Assembly: GCF_003324185.1 (NCBI RefSeq)
Contig: NZ_PXUP01000012.1
Coordinates: 38,275 to 102,274 of the forward strand
DNA length: 64,000 nt
Reading direction: 5' to 3'
Source of the DNA: Faecalibacterium prausnitzii
GTDB taxonomy: Bacteria; Bacillota; Clostridia; Oscillospirales; Ruminococcaceae
Shown: piece after piece, positions 36,687-45,709 of the stretch
Position numbering within the stretch: the stretch's first letter is position 1
Layout of the letters: each line of letters opens with the position of its first letter
Notes under the pieces: model-generated
Seen by the model: only the letters and a program-made list of their open reading frames with translations
The model's database searches: none
Told to the model about the DNA's origin: nothing
Made by a program: the position numbers and the translations under genes

Positions 36687-39269
36687 ATGGAAACAACGCA
36701 AAAACAGATCGTACTGGGCATTCTGGCCCATGTGGACTCCGGCAAGACCACCCTCTCCGAGGCCATGCTCTACCGCGCCGGTGCTATCCGCAAGCTGGGG
36801 CGGGTAGACCACGGAGATGCCTTTCTGGACACCGACAGCTTGGAAAAAGCGCGCGGCATCACCATCTTTTCCAAGCAGGCGCTGCTTACGGCGGGCAATA
36901 CCGCCATCACCCTGCTGGACACCCCCGGCCATGTGGATTTTTCCACCGAGACCGAGCGCACCTTGCAGGTGCTGGATTACGCCGTGCTGGTGGTCAGCGG
37001 AACGGACGGCGTGCAAAGCCACACCGAAACGCTGTGGCGGCTGCTGCGGCGCTACCATGTGCCCACCTTTGTATTCGTGAACAAGATGGACCTGCCCGGC
37101 ATGACCCGGGAACAGTTACTCAGCCAGCTGAATCACCGCCTTGGCGAGGGTTTTGTGGATTTTGGCGCAGAGCCTGCCGCTCGCAACGAAGCACTGGCGC
37201 TGTGCGATGAGCAGCTGATGGAAAAAATGCTGGACGCGGGAACCCTGACCGATGCAGACATTATCCCCGCAGTTGCACGGCGGCACGTTTTTCCGTGCTG
37301 GTTCGGGGCGGCGCTGCGGCTGGACGGGGTGGATGCACTTCTGGAGGGGCTTGACCGCTACACCCGCCCCGCCCCGGCGCTGCACGCCTTTGGTGCAAGG
37401 GTGTTCAAGGTATCGCAGGACGAGCAGGGCACCCGCCTGACATGGCTGCGGGTCACCGGCGGGGAGCTGAAGGTAAAGGCTCTGCTCTCCGGCGAAACGG
37501 ACGGCGAGCCGTGGGCAGAAAAGGCGAACCAGCTGCGGCTGTATTCCGGCGCAAAATATACCCTGACCGAGGCCATCGGCCCGGGACAGGTGTGCGCCGT
37601 GACCGGCCTGACCCATGCAAAGCCCGGCACCGGGCTTGGGGCAGAGCGGGACAGCGATGTGCCGGTGCTGGAACCGGTGCTCAGCTATCAGGTGCTGCTG
37701 CCGGAGGGTGCGGATGTGCACGCCGCGCTGGGTAAGCTGCACCGGCTGGAGGAGGAAGAACCGCAGCTCCATGTGGTGTGGAACGAAACGCTGGGCGAAA
37801 TTCATGTGCAGCTGATGGGCGAGGTGCAGCTGGAAGTGCTGCGCAGTCTGCTGGCCGAGCGGTTCGGGCTGGAAGTATCCTTTGGTCCGGGCGGCATTTT
37901 GTATAAGGAGACCATCACTGAGCCGATGGAAGGTGTGGGACATTACGAGCCGCTGCGCCACTATGCCGAGGTGCATTTGCTGCTGGAGCCGCTGCCCCGG
38001 GGCAGCGGGATGCAGTTTGCCGCCGACTGCCGGGAAGAGGTTCTGGACAAAAACTGGCAGCGTCTGGTGCTGACCCATCTGGAAGAAAAGCAGCACCTTG
38101 GCGTTTTGATCGGCGCACCGTTGACCGATGTAAAAATTACTCTGCTCACCGGCAGAGCGCACCTCAAGCACACTGAGGGCGGCGATTTCCGGCAGGCTAC
38201 CTACCGCGCCGTGCGGCAGGGGCTGATGCTGGCCAAAAGCCAGCTGTTAGAGCCGTGGTACGCCTTCCGACTGGAAGTGCCGGTGGAGAACATCGGCCGC
38301 GCCATGAGCGATATCCAGCGCATGGAGGGCAGCTTTGACCCGCCGGAAAGCGGCGCGGAGACCGCCACCCTGACCGGCTTTGCGCCGGTATCCACCATGC
38401 GCAGCTACCCCATGGAGGTGGTCAGCTACACTCGGGGCAGGGGACATCTGAGCCTGACGCTGGACGGCTACCGCCCCTGTCACAATGCACAGGAGGTCAT
38501 TGCAGAAACCGGCTACCAGCCGGAGCATGATCTGGACAACCCCGCAGATTCCGTATTCTGCGCCCATGGTGCTGGCTTTGTGGTGCCGTGGAGCGAGGTG
38601 CGCAGCCATATGCACGTTGAAAGCGGCTGGGGCAAGGCAAAGTCCGCCCGCCCGGAGGTGCAGGCTGCGCCCCAGCGCCGCGCCATGGCCTACCGCGCCA
38701 CGCTGGAGGAGGATGCCGAACTGCTCAAAATTTTTGAGCGCACCTACGGCCCCATCAAGCGGGATCCGCTGGCGGCCTTCCGCCCGGTGCAAAAGACCGA
38801 ACGCCCGGATTTTGACGCAGAGCAGTGGGAAATTGCCCCGGAGTATCTGCTGGTGGACGGCTACAACATCATCTTTGCGTGGGACGAGCTGAACGCGCTG
38901 GCGAAGGAAAGCTTGGACGCCGCCCGCCGCAAGCTGATGGATATCCTGTGCAACTATCAGGGCTACCAGAAATGCGTGCTCATTCTGGTGTTCGATGCCT
39001 ACCGCGTGCCCGGCAGCCCCGGCGCCATCGAGCAGTACCACAATATCCATGTGGTCTATACCAAGGAGGCTGAGACCGCCGATATGTTCATCGAGCGGGT
39101 CACCCATGAAATCGGCAAGAGCCGCCGTGTCCGCGTGGCGACCTCGGACGGTATGGAGCAGGTCATCATCCTTGGCCACGGCGCACTGCGCGTGTCCGCC
39201 CGGATGTTTCACGAGGAAGTGCAGAACGTGGAAAAGCAGATCCGCGCCCTTGTGCAGGGACAGGCGTAA
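36687..39269 (+). CDS. TetM-like ribosomal translation GTPase fused to a Rae1/YacP-type NYN endonuclease domain
   Basis: 860 residues. Residues 1 to about 640 follow the EF-G/TetM layout: G1 AHVDSGKTT (14-22), G3 DTPGH (from Asp78), G4 NKMD (from Asn132), then domains II-V with FAPVSTMRSYPMEVV near domain IV. A linker with LLKIFERTYGPIKRDPL leads to a NYN domain from about residue 717: VDGYN (Asp724), FDAY (Asp770), ETAD (Asp799), TSDG (Asp821), followed by the GALRVSAR helix. This is the pattern of B. subtilis Rae1 (YacP), which cuts mRNA in the ribosomal A site. The GTPase part is related to tetracycline ribosomal protection proteins, but resistance is not implied. Confidence 0.9.
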   Translation: METTQKQIVLGILAHVDSGKTTLSEAMLYRAGAIRKLGRVDHGDAFLDTDSLEKARGITIFSKQALLTAGNTAITLLDTPGHVDFSTETERTLQVLDYAVLVVSGTDGVQSHTETLWRLLRRYHVPTFVFVNKMDLPGMTREQLLSQLNHRLGEGFVDFGAEPAARNEALALCDEQLMEKMLDAGTLTDADIIPAVARRHVFPCWFGAALRLDGVDALLEGLDRYTRPAPALHAFGARVFKVSQDEQGTRLTWLRVTGGELKVKALLSGETDGEPWAEKANQLRLYSGAKYTLTEAIGPGQVCAVTGLTHAKPGTGLGAERDSDVPVLEPVLSYQVLLPEGADVHAALGKLHRLEEEEPQLHVVWNETLGEIHVQLMGEVQLEVLRSLLAERFGLEVSFGPGGILYKETITEPMEGVGHYEPLRHYAEVHLLLEPLPRGSGMQFAADCREEVLDKNWQRLVLTHLEEKQHLGVLIGAPLTDVKITLLTGRAHLKHTEGGDFRQATYRAVRQGLMLAKSQLLEPWYAFRLEVPVENIGRAMSDIQRMEGSFDPPESGAETATLTGFAPVSTMRSYPMEVVSYTRGRGHLSLTLDGYRPCHNAQEVIAETGYQPEHDLDNPADSVFCAHGAGFVVPWSEVRSHMHVESGWGKAKSARPEVQAAPQRRAMAYRATLEEDAELLKIFERTYGPIKRDPLAAFRPVQKTERPDFDAEQWEIAPEYLLVDGYNIIFAWDELNALAKESLDAARRKLMDILCNYQGYQKCVLILVFDAYRVPGSPGAIEQYHNIHVVYTKEAETADMFIERVTHEIGKSRRVRVATSDGMEQVIILGHGALRVSARMFHEEVQNVEKQIRALVQGQA

Positions 39270-39291
39270 AGGCTGACCCCAAAAATTTCCT

Positions 39292-39512
39292 CTCTTGTGA
39301 AAAAGTCGGTTTGGAAAATCCGCAGATTTTCCAAACCGACAATCTTAAAATATTTATTCCGCTAGAAATGCCCAGCAACGACGACGACCGCCGCCAGTGG
39401 CGGAAACAGGGAGGAGTTGTTGGGGCAGCGGCCAGCAAGACGCAAGTGCTATCCAAGGCACGATGCGGATGCTGGGTGCCGCAACCCGATAAGCGGAGGG
39501 CATTCAAATCGT
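39292..39512 (+). repeat. Composite repeat, long form (copy left of nnrD)
   Basis: A perfect 16-bp hairpin (39305-39320 with 39325-39340, loop CGCA), AT-rich spacer, then CCGCT (39359), ATGCCC (39368-39373), an extra stretch of about 118 bases, AGCGG (39492-39496) and GGGCAT (39498-39503). The extra stretch is nearly identical, in inverted orientation, to that of the copy at 40.5-40.6 kb. Confidence 0.75.
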
Positions 39513-39529
39513 TCTCTGGAGGTGCACCC

Positions 39530-40429
39530 ATGGCTGTGGAAATTACCAAAGAATTTGTCTGGCAGAGCATCCCGCCCCGTGCCCGGGACAGCCATAAGGG
39601 TACCTTTGGCAGCGTGCTGGCGGTGGCGGGCAGTGCCTTTTACCGGGGTGCTGCCCTGCTGGCAGCCGAGGGCGCACTGCGCACCGGGGCGGGCATCGTT
39701 ACCCTTGCCAGCGTGGAACCGGTGGTCAGCGCTGCCGTTACCCGTCTGCCGGAGTGCTGCCTGTGCCCCTGTAAGGAGGGCGCACAGGGCGGCATTGCGC
39801 CGGAAAATGTGCCGCTGCTCCGGCGGCAGAAGGCCACCGTGCTGCTGCTGGGCCCCGGCCTTGGCGGCACAGCGCAAAGCGCTGCCCGGGCCGCCGAGAC
39901 CCGCACGCTGGTGCAGCAGCTTCTGCCCGGCTTTGCCGGGGCTGCGGTGCTGGACGCGGACGGTCTGAACGCCGCCGCGCAGCTGCTGGCAGAGGGCAAA
40001 CCCTTCCCACACCCGGCGGGGGAGCTGGTAGTCACCCCGCACCCCGGCGAGATGGCGCGCCTGACCGGGCTTTCGGCAGCAGAGTTTGCCGCCGACCGGG
40101 AGGGCATCGCCCTGCACTATGCCAAGGCGTGGAACGCCGTGGTGGTGCTCAAAGGGGCACGCACTGTAGTGGCAAGCCCGGACGGGCGGGTGTGCGTGAA
40201 CCCTACCGGCAACCCGGGGCTTGCCCGGGGCGGCAGCGGGGATGTGCTGGCGGGGATGCTGGCGGCGCTGCTGGCCTGCGGTCTGCCCGCTTACGAAGCC
40301 GCTACCTGTGCGGTATACCTGCACGGTGCCGCCGCCGACCGTGCCGCCGCAAAGCGCGGCGAGTACGGGATGCTGCCGCACGATATCCTGCCGGAGCTGG
40401 GCGCACTGTTTGCGGAAAGCCAGAGATAA
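39530..40429 (+). CDS. nnrD: ADP-dependent NAD(P)H-hydrate dehydratase
   Basis: 299 residues, the stand-alone carbohydrate-kinase-like (YjeF C-terminal) domain. Motifs: SHKGTFGSVLAVAGS, LLGPGLGG, VLDADGLNA, VVTPHPGEMARL and the anion-hole GGSGDVLAGML. It dehydrates damaged NADHX/NADPHX back to NAD(P)H. The epimerase (NnrE) domain usually fused in other bacteria is absent from the window. The ATG follows TCTGGAGGTGCACCC. The gene is bracketed by two inverted copies of a long intergenic repeat. Confidence 0.93.
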   Translation: MAVEITKEFVWQSIPPRARDSHKGTFGSVLAVAGSAFYRGAALLAAEGALRTGAGIVTLASVEPVVSAAVTRLPECCLCPCKEGAQGGIAPENVPLLRRQKATVLLLGPGLGGTAQSAARAAETRTLVQQLLPGFAGAAVLDADGLNAAAQLLAEGKPFPHPAGELVVTPHPGEMARLTGLSAAEFAADREGIALHYAKAWNAVVVLKGARTVVASPDGRVCVNPTGNPGLARGGSGDVLAGMLAALLACGLPAYEAATCAVYLHGAAADRAAAKRGEYGMLPHDILPELGALFAESQR

Positions 40430-40434
40430 ACGAG

Positions 40435-40477
40435 AAAAGCGGCAGCTGCACAAAACACCGTGCAGCTGCCGCTTTTT
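40435..40477 (+). terminator. Terminator of nnrD
   Basis: Perfect 17-bp stem (40435-40451 with 40460-40476) ending in a T-run (GCTTTTT). The remaining sequence to 40795 is repeat. Confidence 0.9.
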
Positions 40478-40485
40478 GGGGGTGA

Positions 40486-40716
40486 AACGATTTGGAATGC
40501 CCTCCGCTTATCGGGTTGCGGCACCCAGCATCCGCATCGTGCCTTGGACGGCACTTGCGTCTTGCTGGCCGCTGCCCCAACAACTCCTCCCTGTTTCCGC
40601 CACTGGCGGCGGTCGTCGTCGTTGCACTTTGGGCATATTCAGCGGAATGATTATTATAAAAAGTGGTTCAGAAACGTCTGCGGACGTTTCTGAACCACTT
40701 TTTCACGCTAGGGGGC
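40486..40716 (-). repeat. Composite repeat, long form (copy right of nnrD, inverted)
   Basis: On the minus strand: a perfect 21-bp hairpin (plus 40658-40678 with 40683-40703, tetraloop), spacer, CCGCTG (plus 40640-40645), ATGCCC (plus 40631-40636), about 118 extra bases, AGCGG (plus 40504-40508) and GGGCAT (plus 40497-40502). The hairpin arms share no sequence with those of the partner copy, whereas the inner stretch is nearly identical. Confidence 0.75.
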
Positions 40717-40795
40717 GTGATGGGAAACGGTTGCGCTGTAATAGAACCATGCAGATTCAACCCGGTGAAAATGGAATGCAGAATGTCCGCCGGAT

Positions 40796-41530
40796 TTAGC
40801 GGAACTGGCTGAGATATTCCTCCACCGAGCGGGTCATCTCCTTGGAAAAATCGGAGTTATACTTGCGGTTGCAAAAGGCGGTGCACCACTGCTCAAAGGG
40901 CGCGTTGCCAGCCTTGTAGCCAAAGGCGTCCCGCAGCTCCGCGCCGTCCATGGTGCGGTAGCCGTTTTCGTGCACGATGTGCTCCATGGCGCAGCGCTGG
41001 GGCTTTACGCGGTCTTTCTGCTGCTGGGTGGGCCAGCCGAACACCAACATCACCGCCGGGAACACATAATCCGGCAGGTGCAGCAGACTGCGCTGGGTTT
41101 CGCAGTTCTCCATGATATCCCCGATGTAGCACGAGCCGATGCCAAAGCTTTCGGCGGCGACCACGGCGTTTTGTGCGGCAATGGCGGCGTCCGTGACTGC
41201 CAGCATCAGATCACCCACACCCGGGGTGCGGGGCGTGCAGCCAACTTCTAAGTAGGCGTCGTACCACTTTTTGCAGTCGGCGCAGAACACCAGCACCAGC
41301 GGTGCTTTGGCAATAAAGGGCTGATGGTCGCAGCTTTCAGCCAGCGCTTCTTTCAGCGCCGGGTCGGTGATGTCTAAAATGGTGTACAGCTGCTGACAGC
41401 CTGCAGAGGGTGCCTGTGCGGCAGCTTCTAAAATGGCCTGCTTCATCTCGGCAGAAATGGGCTTTTCTTCATACACCCGCACCGACTTGCGGTCGAACAG
41501 GCTTTGCAGGATAGGGTTGCGCTCGGTCAT
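40796..41530 (-). CDS. Nitroreductase family protein
   Basis: 244 residues. FMN-binding features: RKSVRVYEEKPIS at the N-terminus, APSAGCQQLYTI, and ESFGIGSCYIGDI. These flavoproteins reduce nitro groups, quinones or flavins with NAD(P)H. The C-terminal 45 residues, with WCTAFCNRKYNSDF, are an extension typical of clostridial members. It precedes nothing on its strand before the repeat, so it is monocistronic or follows tsaD-polA, which end 22 bp upstream. Confidence 0.9.
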   Translation of the reverse strand: MTERNPILQSLFDRKSVRVYEEKPISAEMKQAILEAAAQAPSAGCQQLYTILDITDPALKEALAESCDHQPFIAKAPLVLVFCADCKKWYDAYLEVGCTPRTPGVGDLMLAVTDAAIAAQNAVVAAESFGIGSCYIGDIMENCETQRSLLHLPDYVFPAVMLVFGWPTQQQKDRVKPQRCAMEHIVHENGYRTMDGAELRDAFGYKAGNAPFEQWCTAFCNRKYNSDFSKEMTRSVEEYLSQFR

Positions 41531-41551
41531 GGGAACACCTCCGTGTTGTGT

Positions 41552-42559
41552 TTATTCATAGTCGATGGGCAGGGTGGGCAGGCCGTTCAGTTCCAGCCCG
41601 GCGGTGTGCCCGGCAATGTACTGGTAGTAGCCCTGTGCCGCGATCATCGCGCCGTTGTCGCCGCAGAACTTCAGTTCCGGCAGGTAGACCTTTGCACCCA
41701 GCTTCTGGGCACCGTCATTCACCAGCTGACGCAGACGGCCGTTGGCAGCTACGCCGCCGGCAAGACACACCTGCTTTGCCCCGGTATCGGCAGCGGCAAG
41801 CAGCAGTTTTTCGGCCAGAATGCCCGCAATGCGCTCCTGAAAGCTGGCAGCAAGGTCGGGTACGTTCACTTCCTCGCCCTTCATCTGCGCCTTGTTCACC
41901 TCGTTGAGTACGGCGGTCTTTAAACCGGAAAAGCTCACGTTATATTTGCCCTCCACATGGGGCACCGGCAGACGGTAGGCCTTGGGGTCGCCGGTCTTGG
42001 CGGCAGCGGCTACGCTGGGGCCGCCGGGGTAGGGCAGACCCAGCGTGCGGGCTACCTTGTCAAAGGCTTCGCCCGCAGCATCGTCTACGGTATGACCCAG
42101 AATGTGGTAGTGGGTGTAGTCCTGCACTTCTACGATATGACTGTGCCCGCCGGAAGCCACCAGACACAAAAAGGGCGGCTTGAGCTCCGGGTGGGTCAGG
42201 TAGAGCGCAGCGATGTGTCCCCGCAGATGGTGCACCGGCACCAGCGGCTTGCCCGCCGAGTAGGCCAGCCCTTTGGCAAAATTTACGCCCACCAGCACCG
42301 CGCCGATAAGCCCCGGCGCAAAGGTGACGGCCACGGCGTCCACATCGTCTATGGTCTTGCCGGCGTCCAGCAGGGCTTTTTTGACCGTAGCACTGATAAA
42401 TTCGCAGTGGCGGCGGCTGGCGATTTCCGGCACAACACCGCCGTACAGCGCCTGCTCCTTGACGCTGGTGGAGATGACGTTGCTCAGCAGATGCCGCCCG
42501 TCCTCCACCAGTGCAGCGGCAGTTTCGTCACAGGTAGACTCAATTCCGAGAATGATCAT
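41552..42559 (-). CDS. tsaD: tRNA N6-threonylcarbamoyladenosine synthase subunit TsaD
   Basis: 335 residues, full length. It opens with ILGIESTCDETAAALV, has the metal-binding HHLRGHIAALYL, LVASGGHSHI and LAGGVAANGRLR, all diagnostic of the Kae1/TsaD ASKHA fold. It transfers threonylcarbamoyl to A37 of ANN-decoding tRNAs with TsaB/TsaE, which are not in the window. The ATG with GGAGG upstream was chosen over an upstream in-frame start. It begins 1 bp after polA ends, so the two are coupled. Confidence 0.97.
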   Translation of the reverse strand: MIILGIESTCDETAAALVEDGRHLLSNVISTSVKEQALYGGVVPEIASRRHCEFISATVKKALLDAGKTIDDVDAVAVTFAPGLIGAVLVGVNFAKGLAYSAGKPLVPVHHLRGHIAALYLTHPELKPPFLCLVASGGHSHIVEVQDYTHYHILGHTVDDAAGEAFDKVARTLGLPYPGGPSVAAAAKTGDPKAYRLPVPHVEGKYNVSFSGLKTAVLNEVNKAQMKGEEVNVPDLAASFQERIAGILAEKLLLAAADTGAKQVCLAGGVAANGRLRQLVNDGAQKLGAKVYLPELKFCGDNGAMIAAQGYYQYIAGHTAGLELNGLPTLPIDYE

Positions 42560-42560
42560 T

Positions 42561-45134
42561 TTAGTGTGCCTCCAGCCAGTTTTTGCCTGCGTGCACATCG
42601 GTGCTCAGGGGCACCGCGTACTGCACGCAGCCTTCCATTTCCTCCCGCAGGATGCGGGCGGCCTGCTCGGCCTCCGCCTCCGGGGCCTCCACGATCAGTT
42701 CATCGTGGACGGTCAGGATCAGGCGGCTGGCCATCTTTTCGTCCCGCAGGCGCTTCCACACCCGCACCATGGCCAGCTTGATCACGTCCGCAGCGGTGCC
42801 CTGAATGGGGGTGTTGCGGGCCATACGCTCGCCGCTGGCGCGCACATTGAAGTTGGTGCTGGCCAACTCCGGCAGGGTGCGGCGGCGGCCGAACAGGGTG
42901 GACACATAGCCGTTTGCCTTGGCATCCGCGATGGTCTTGTCCATATAGCCGCTCACGCTGGGGAAAGCCGCCAGATAGTTCTTGAGGAAGGCGTCTGCCT
43001 CCTTCACAGTCACGCCGATATCCTTGGAAAGGCTGTACGCGCCCTTGCCGTACATGATGCCAAAGTTGATGGCCTTGGCAGAGGAGCGCAGCCGGGGCGT
43101 TACCTCGCTCTGCGGGATGCCGTAGATCTTGGCGGCGGTGCTGCGGTGGATATCCTCACCGTTCAAAAAGGCCTGCTGCATATGCGCGTCCCCGGTGATA
43201 TGCGCCAGAATGCGCAGTTCGATCTGGCTGTAATCCGCGTCCACCAGCACGCAGCCCGGCTTTGCAACAAAGTAGGCGCGCAGTTGGCTGCCCAGCTCGG
43301 TGCGGATGGGGATGTTCTGCAGGTTGGGGTTATCGGAGGAGAGCCGTCCGGTGCGGGCTTCGGTCTGGTTGAAGGTGGAGTGGATGCGCCCGTCCTCGCC
43401 AATGACCTTGAGCAGACCCTCCACATAGGTGGAGTTCAGCTTCTGGTAGGCGCGGTACTGCAAAACGTCCTCCACCAGCGGGTACTCGCGCAGGCTTTCC
43501 AGCGTTTCGGCGTCGGTGGACCAGCCGCGCTGGGTCTTTTTGCCGTGGGGCAGACCCATGGTGTCGAACAGCATCTCGCCCAGCTGCTTGGGGCTGTTGG
43601 GGTTGAAGGTGGCGCTGCCGGTCTCCATGTGGATGCGGGTCAGCACCTGCTCCAGCTCCTCCCGCAGCTTTACGCCGAACTGCTCGATGCCGTCCTTATC
43701 CACCAGCACGCCGGTGCGGGTCATATCGGCCAGCACCTGTGCCAGCGGGAACTCGATCTCGTTGTACAGCGCATCCTCGCCGCAGGCGGTGATCTCGGCC
43801 TTCATCCGGGCAAACAGGTCGGCCAGCCGCCCGGCGTCCGGGTAATCGGTGCAGGTAAAGGCGGCAGCGGCCTTGTAGGCGGGGATCAGCTCGCTGATCT
43901 GGTACTTGGAGGCAGACGCATCCAGCAGATAGGCGGCCAGCTTGCCGTCCCAGACGATGCTGCTGCCCCAGCCGCCGGCAGCCATGGCTTTGGCGTAGAG
44001 GGGCGCGGAGTTGAACACATCCAGCGTCACATCGGCGTTGTCCAGCAGCCGCAGCAGGTCGGCGTCCTCCAGCGGGTAGACGGTGGTGTCCTGCACGGCG
44101 TACCAGCTTTCCGGCTGCAATACCACGTTGCGGGTGCCCTGCTTGCCGGTAACGGCGGGGCGGGCAGCCACCAGATAATGTCCGGCGGGGGTCAGGGGCA
44201 GGGGAGCAAGTTCGGCTTCCGGCAGCTCCACGGCCTGCTCCTCGGCGGCGGCTTCCGGCGCTACGCCGTCCAGCCCGAACCGCGGGATCAGGGAGTGGAT
44301 CTCCAATTCCTGCAAAAGCCGCACGGCGGCAGGCTTGTTGCCCTCGCCCACGGTGTAGGACCCCTCGGCGGTGTCGATGGGGGCATCGGTGCGGATGGTG
44401 CCCAGCGTGTGGCTCAGCTCGGCCATGGACTTGTCCTCTAACAAGTGCTCCCGCTGCTTGGGCTTGATGCGCTTGTCGTCAATGTTCTGGTATACGCCCT
44501 CCAGCGAGCCGAAAGTCTGCACCAGCGAGAGGGCGGTCTTTTCGCCGATGCCCTTCACGCCGGGGATGTTATCCGAGGTGTCGCCCATCAGGCTCTTCAC
44601 CTCAATGAGTTGCTTGGGCGCAAGGCCGTATTTTTCCTGAATGGCGTCCTCGTCCATCACCACGGTCTTGCTGCGCCCCATTACGGTGGCAGCCAGCAGT
44701 ACGGTGGTGCTCTCGCTCACCAGCTGCAGACTGTCGCGGTCTCCGGTGGCAAGGAAACAGTCGTCCTTCCGGGCGGCGCAGGCAGCAGCCAGTGTACCCA
44801 GAATATCGTCCGCCTCCCAGCCCTCGGCGGTAACGGTGCGGTAGCCAAGGTCTGCCAGCAGCTGTTTGAGCACCGGCATCTGCTGCGCCAGCTCCTCGGG
44901 CATGGCGTGGCGGGTGGCCTTGTAGCCATCGTACATTTTATGCCGGAAGGTGGGGACTTTCAGGTCAAAAGCCACGGCCACCTCATCCGGCTGGCACTCC
45001 TTGAGCAGGGAGAGCAGAATGTTCAAAAAGCCATAGATGGCGTTGGTATAACGTCCGTCCTTGGTGGTCAGCAGCTTGATGCCGTAAAAAGCGCGGTTGG
45101 CAATGCTGTTGCCGTCAATGACCAGTAAACGCAT
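42561..45134 (-). CDS. polA: DNA polymerase I
   Basis: 857 residues. The N-terminal 5'-3' exonuclease domain starts RLLVIDGNSIANRAF. The middle 3'-5' exonuclease-like domain lacks the DxE proofreading motif, as in Bacillus and Thermus enzymes, so proofreading is probably absent. The polymerase domain has DYSQIELRILAHI, AKAINFGIMYGKG and VHDELIVEAP. The start has CGGAGGAACTGCATT upstream; an extended -10 (TGC-TATACT) lies 35 bp before it. Confidence 0.97.
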   Translation of the reverse strand: MRLLVIDGNSIANRAFYGIKLLTTKDGRYTNAIYGFLNILLSLLKECQPDEVAVAFDLKVPTFRHKMYDGYKATRHAMPEELAQQMPVLKQLLADLGYRTVTAEGWEADDILGTLAAACAARKDDCFLATGDRDSLQLVSESTTVLLAATVMGRSKTVVMDEDAIQEKYGLAPKQLIEVKSLMGDTSDNIPGVKGIGEKTALSLVQTFGSLEGVYQNIDDKRIKPKQREHLLEDKSMAELSHTLGTIRTDAPIDTAEGSYTVGEGNKPAAVRLLQELEIHSLIPRFGLDGVAPEAAAEEQAVELPEAELAPLPLTPAGHYLVAARPAVTGKQGTRNVVLQPESWYAVQDTTVYPLEDADLLRLLDNADVTLDVFNSAPLYAKAMAAGGWGSSIVWDGKLAAYLLDASASKYQISELIPAYKAAAAFTCTDYPDAGRLADLFARMKAEITACGEDALYNEIEFPLAQVLADMTRTGVLVDKDGIEQFGVKLREELEQVLTRIHMETGSATFNPNSPKQLGEMLFDTMGLPHGKKTQRGWSTDAETLESLREYPLVEDVLQYRAYQKLNSTYVEGLLKVIGEDGRIHSTFNQTEARTGRLSSDNPNLQNIPIRTELGSQLRAYFVAKPGCVLVDADYSQIELRILAHITGDAHMQQAFLNGEDIHRSTAAKIYGIPQSEVTPRLRSSAKAINFGIMYGKGAYSLSKDIGVTVKEADAFLKNYLAAFPSVSGYMDKTIADAKANGYVSTLFGRRRTLPELASTNFNVRASGERMARNTPIQGTAADVIKLAMVRVWKRLRDEKMASRLILTVHDELIVEAPEAEAEQAARILREEMEGCVQYAVPLSTDVHAGKNWLEAH

Positions 45135-45242
45135 AATGCAGTTCCTCCGTTGCGTAATCTCACATCTTATAGTATAGCACAAAACTGCACCGCGCGGGAG
45201 CTTTTTGCGTAAAAAAGAGAAGTGGCTGCTTTTCGTGATGCC

Positions 45243-45352
45243 GTCTCTCGTAAAAATGCGATTGTCACGGCTCGTAAGCCGTGACAATCGCATCATTTAT
45301 AATGTTCTTCCGCTGCCTATGCCCAGAGCAAAGCGGAGGGCATTTCAAATCG
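45243..45352 (+). repeat. Composite intergenic repeat, copy near 45.3 kb
   Basis: Perfect 17-bp hairpin (45256-45272 with 45277-45293, loop CGTA), then CCGCTG (45310), ATGCCC (45319-45324), AGCGG (45332-45336) and GGGCAT (45338-45343). It lies in the polA upstream region. Confidence 0.75.
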
Positions 45353-45409
45353 TCCTGCCGCAAAAAAAGCTGCCGCACAAGCTGTGCAGCAGCCTTACCG
45401 ATGCCGGGC

Positions 45410-45598
45410 TTATTCCTCAATGCGGATGGCGCTTACCGGGCAGCTCTGGGCTGCGGTGACGGCCTGCGGCACCTCCTCCGGCGGGATGGGGCCGGGCTCT
45501 GCCACAGCCAGAACTCCCTCCATGCGGAACACTGCGGGGCACAGTCCGGCACACTGGGTACAGCCGATGCACAGTTCAGGGTCTACGAATGCGTTCAT
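45410..45598 (-). CDS. Small ferredoxin
   Basis: 62 residues. MNAFVDPELCIGCTQCAGLC followed by a distal SCPVSAI gives the cysteines of a single [4Fe-4S] ferredoxin (CxxCxxC and a later CP). It would carry electrons in the cytoplasm. The start is fixed by AAGGAGGTGTTTGC upstream. It is an isolated gene, so the redox partner is unknown. A much longer open frame continues upstream but is only antisense to the neighbouring genes. Confidence 0.9.
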   Translation of the reverse strand: MNAFVDPELCIGCTQCAGLCPAVFRMEGVLAVAEPGPIPPEEVPQAVTAAQSCPVSAIRIEE

Positions 45599-45709
45599 GC
45601 AAACACCTCCTTGCGGAAAGCATTGCCCGTTTTGCCGCAAATTATGCCTATGCAAGCGGTTTGCGGTGTGGTACAATAAGACCGCCGGAAACCGGCAGGA
45701 GGAGAGAAG

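Noticed and set aside
36687..39269. Tetracycline resistance gene
   Set aside because: The GTPase is only related to TetM; the extra NYN domain and chromosomal context do not support a resistance call.
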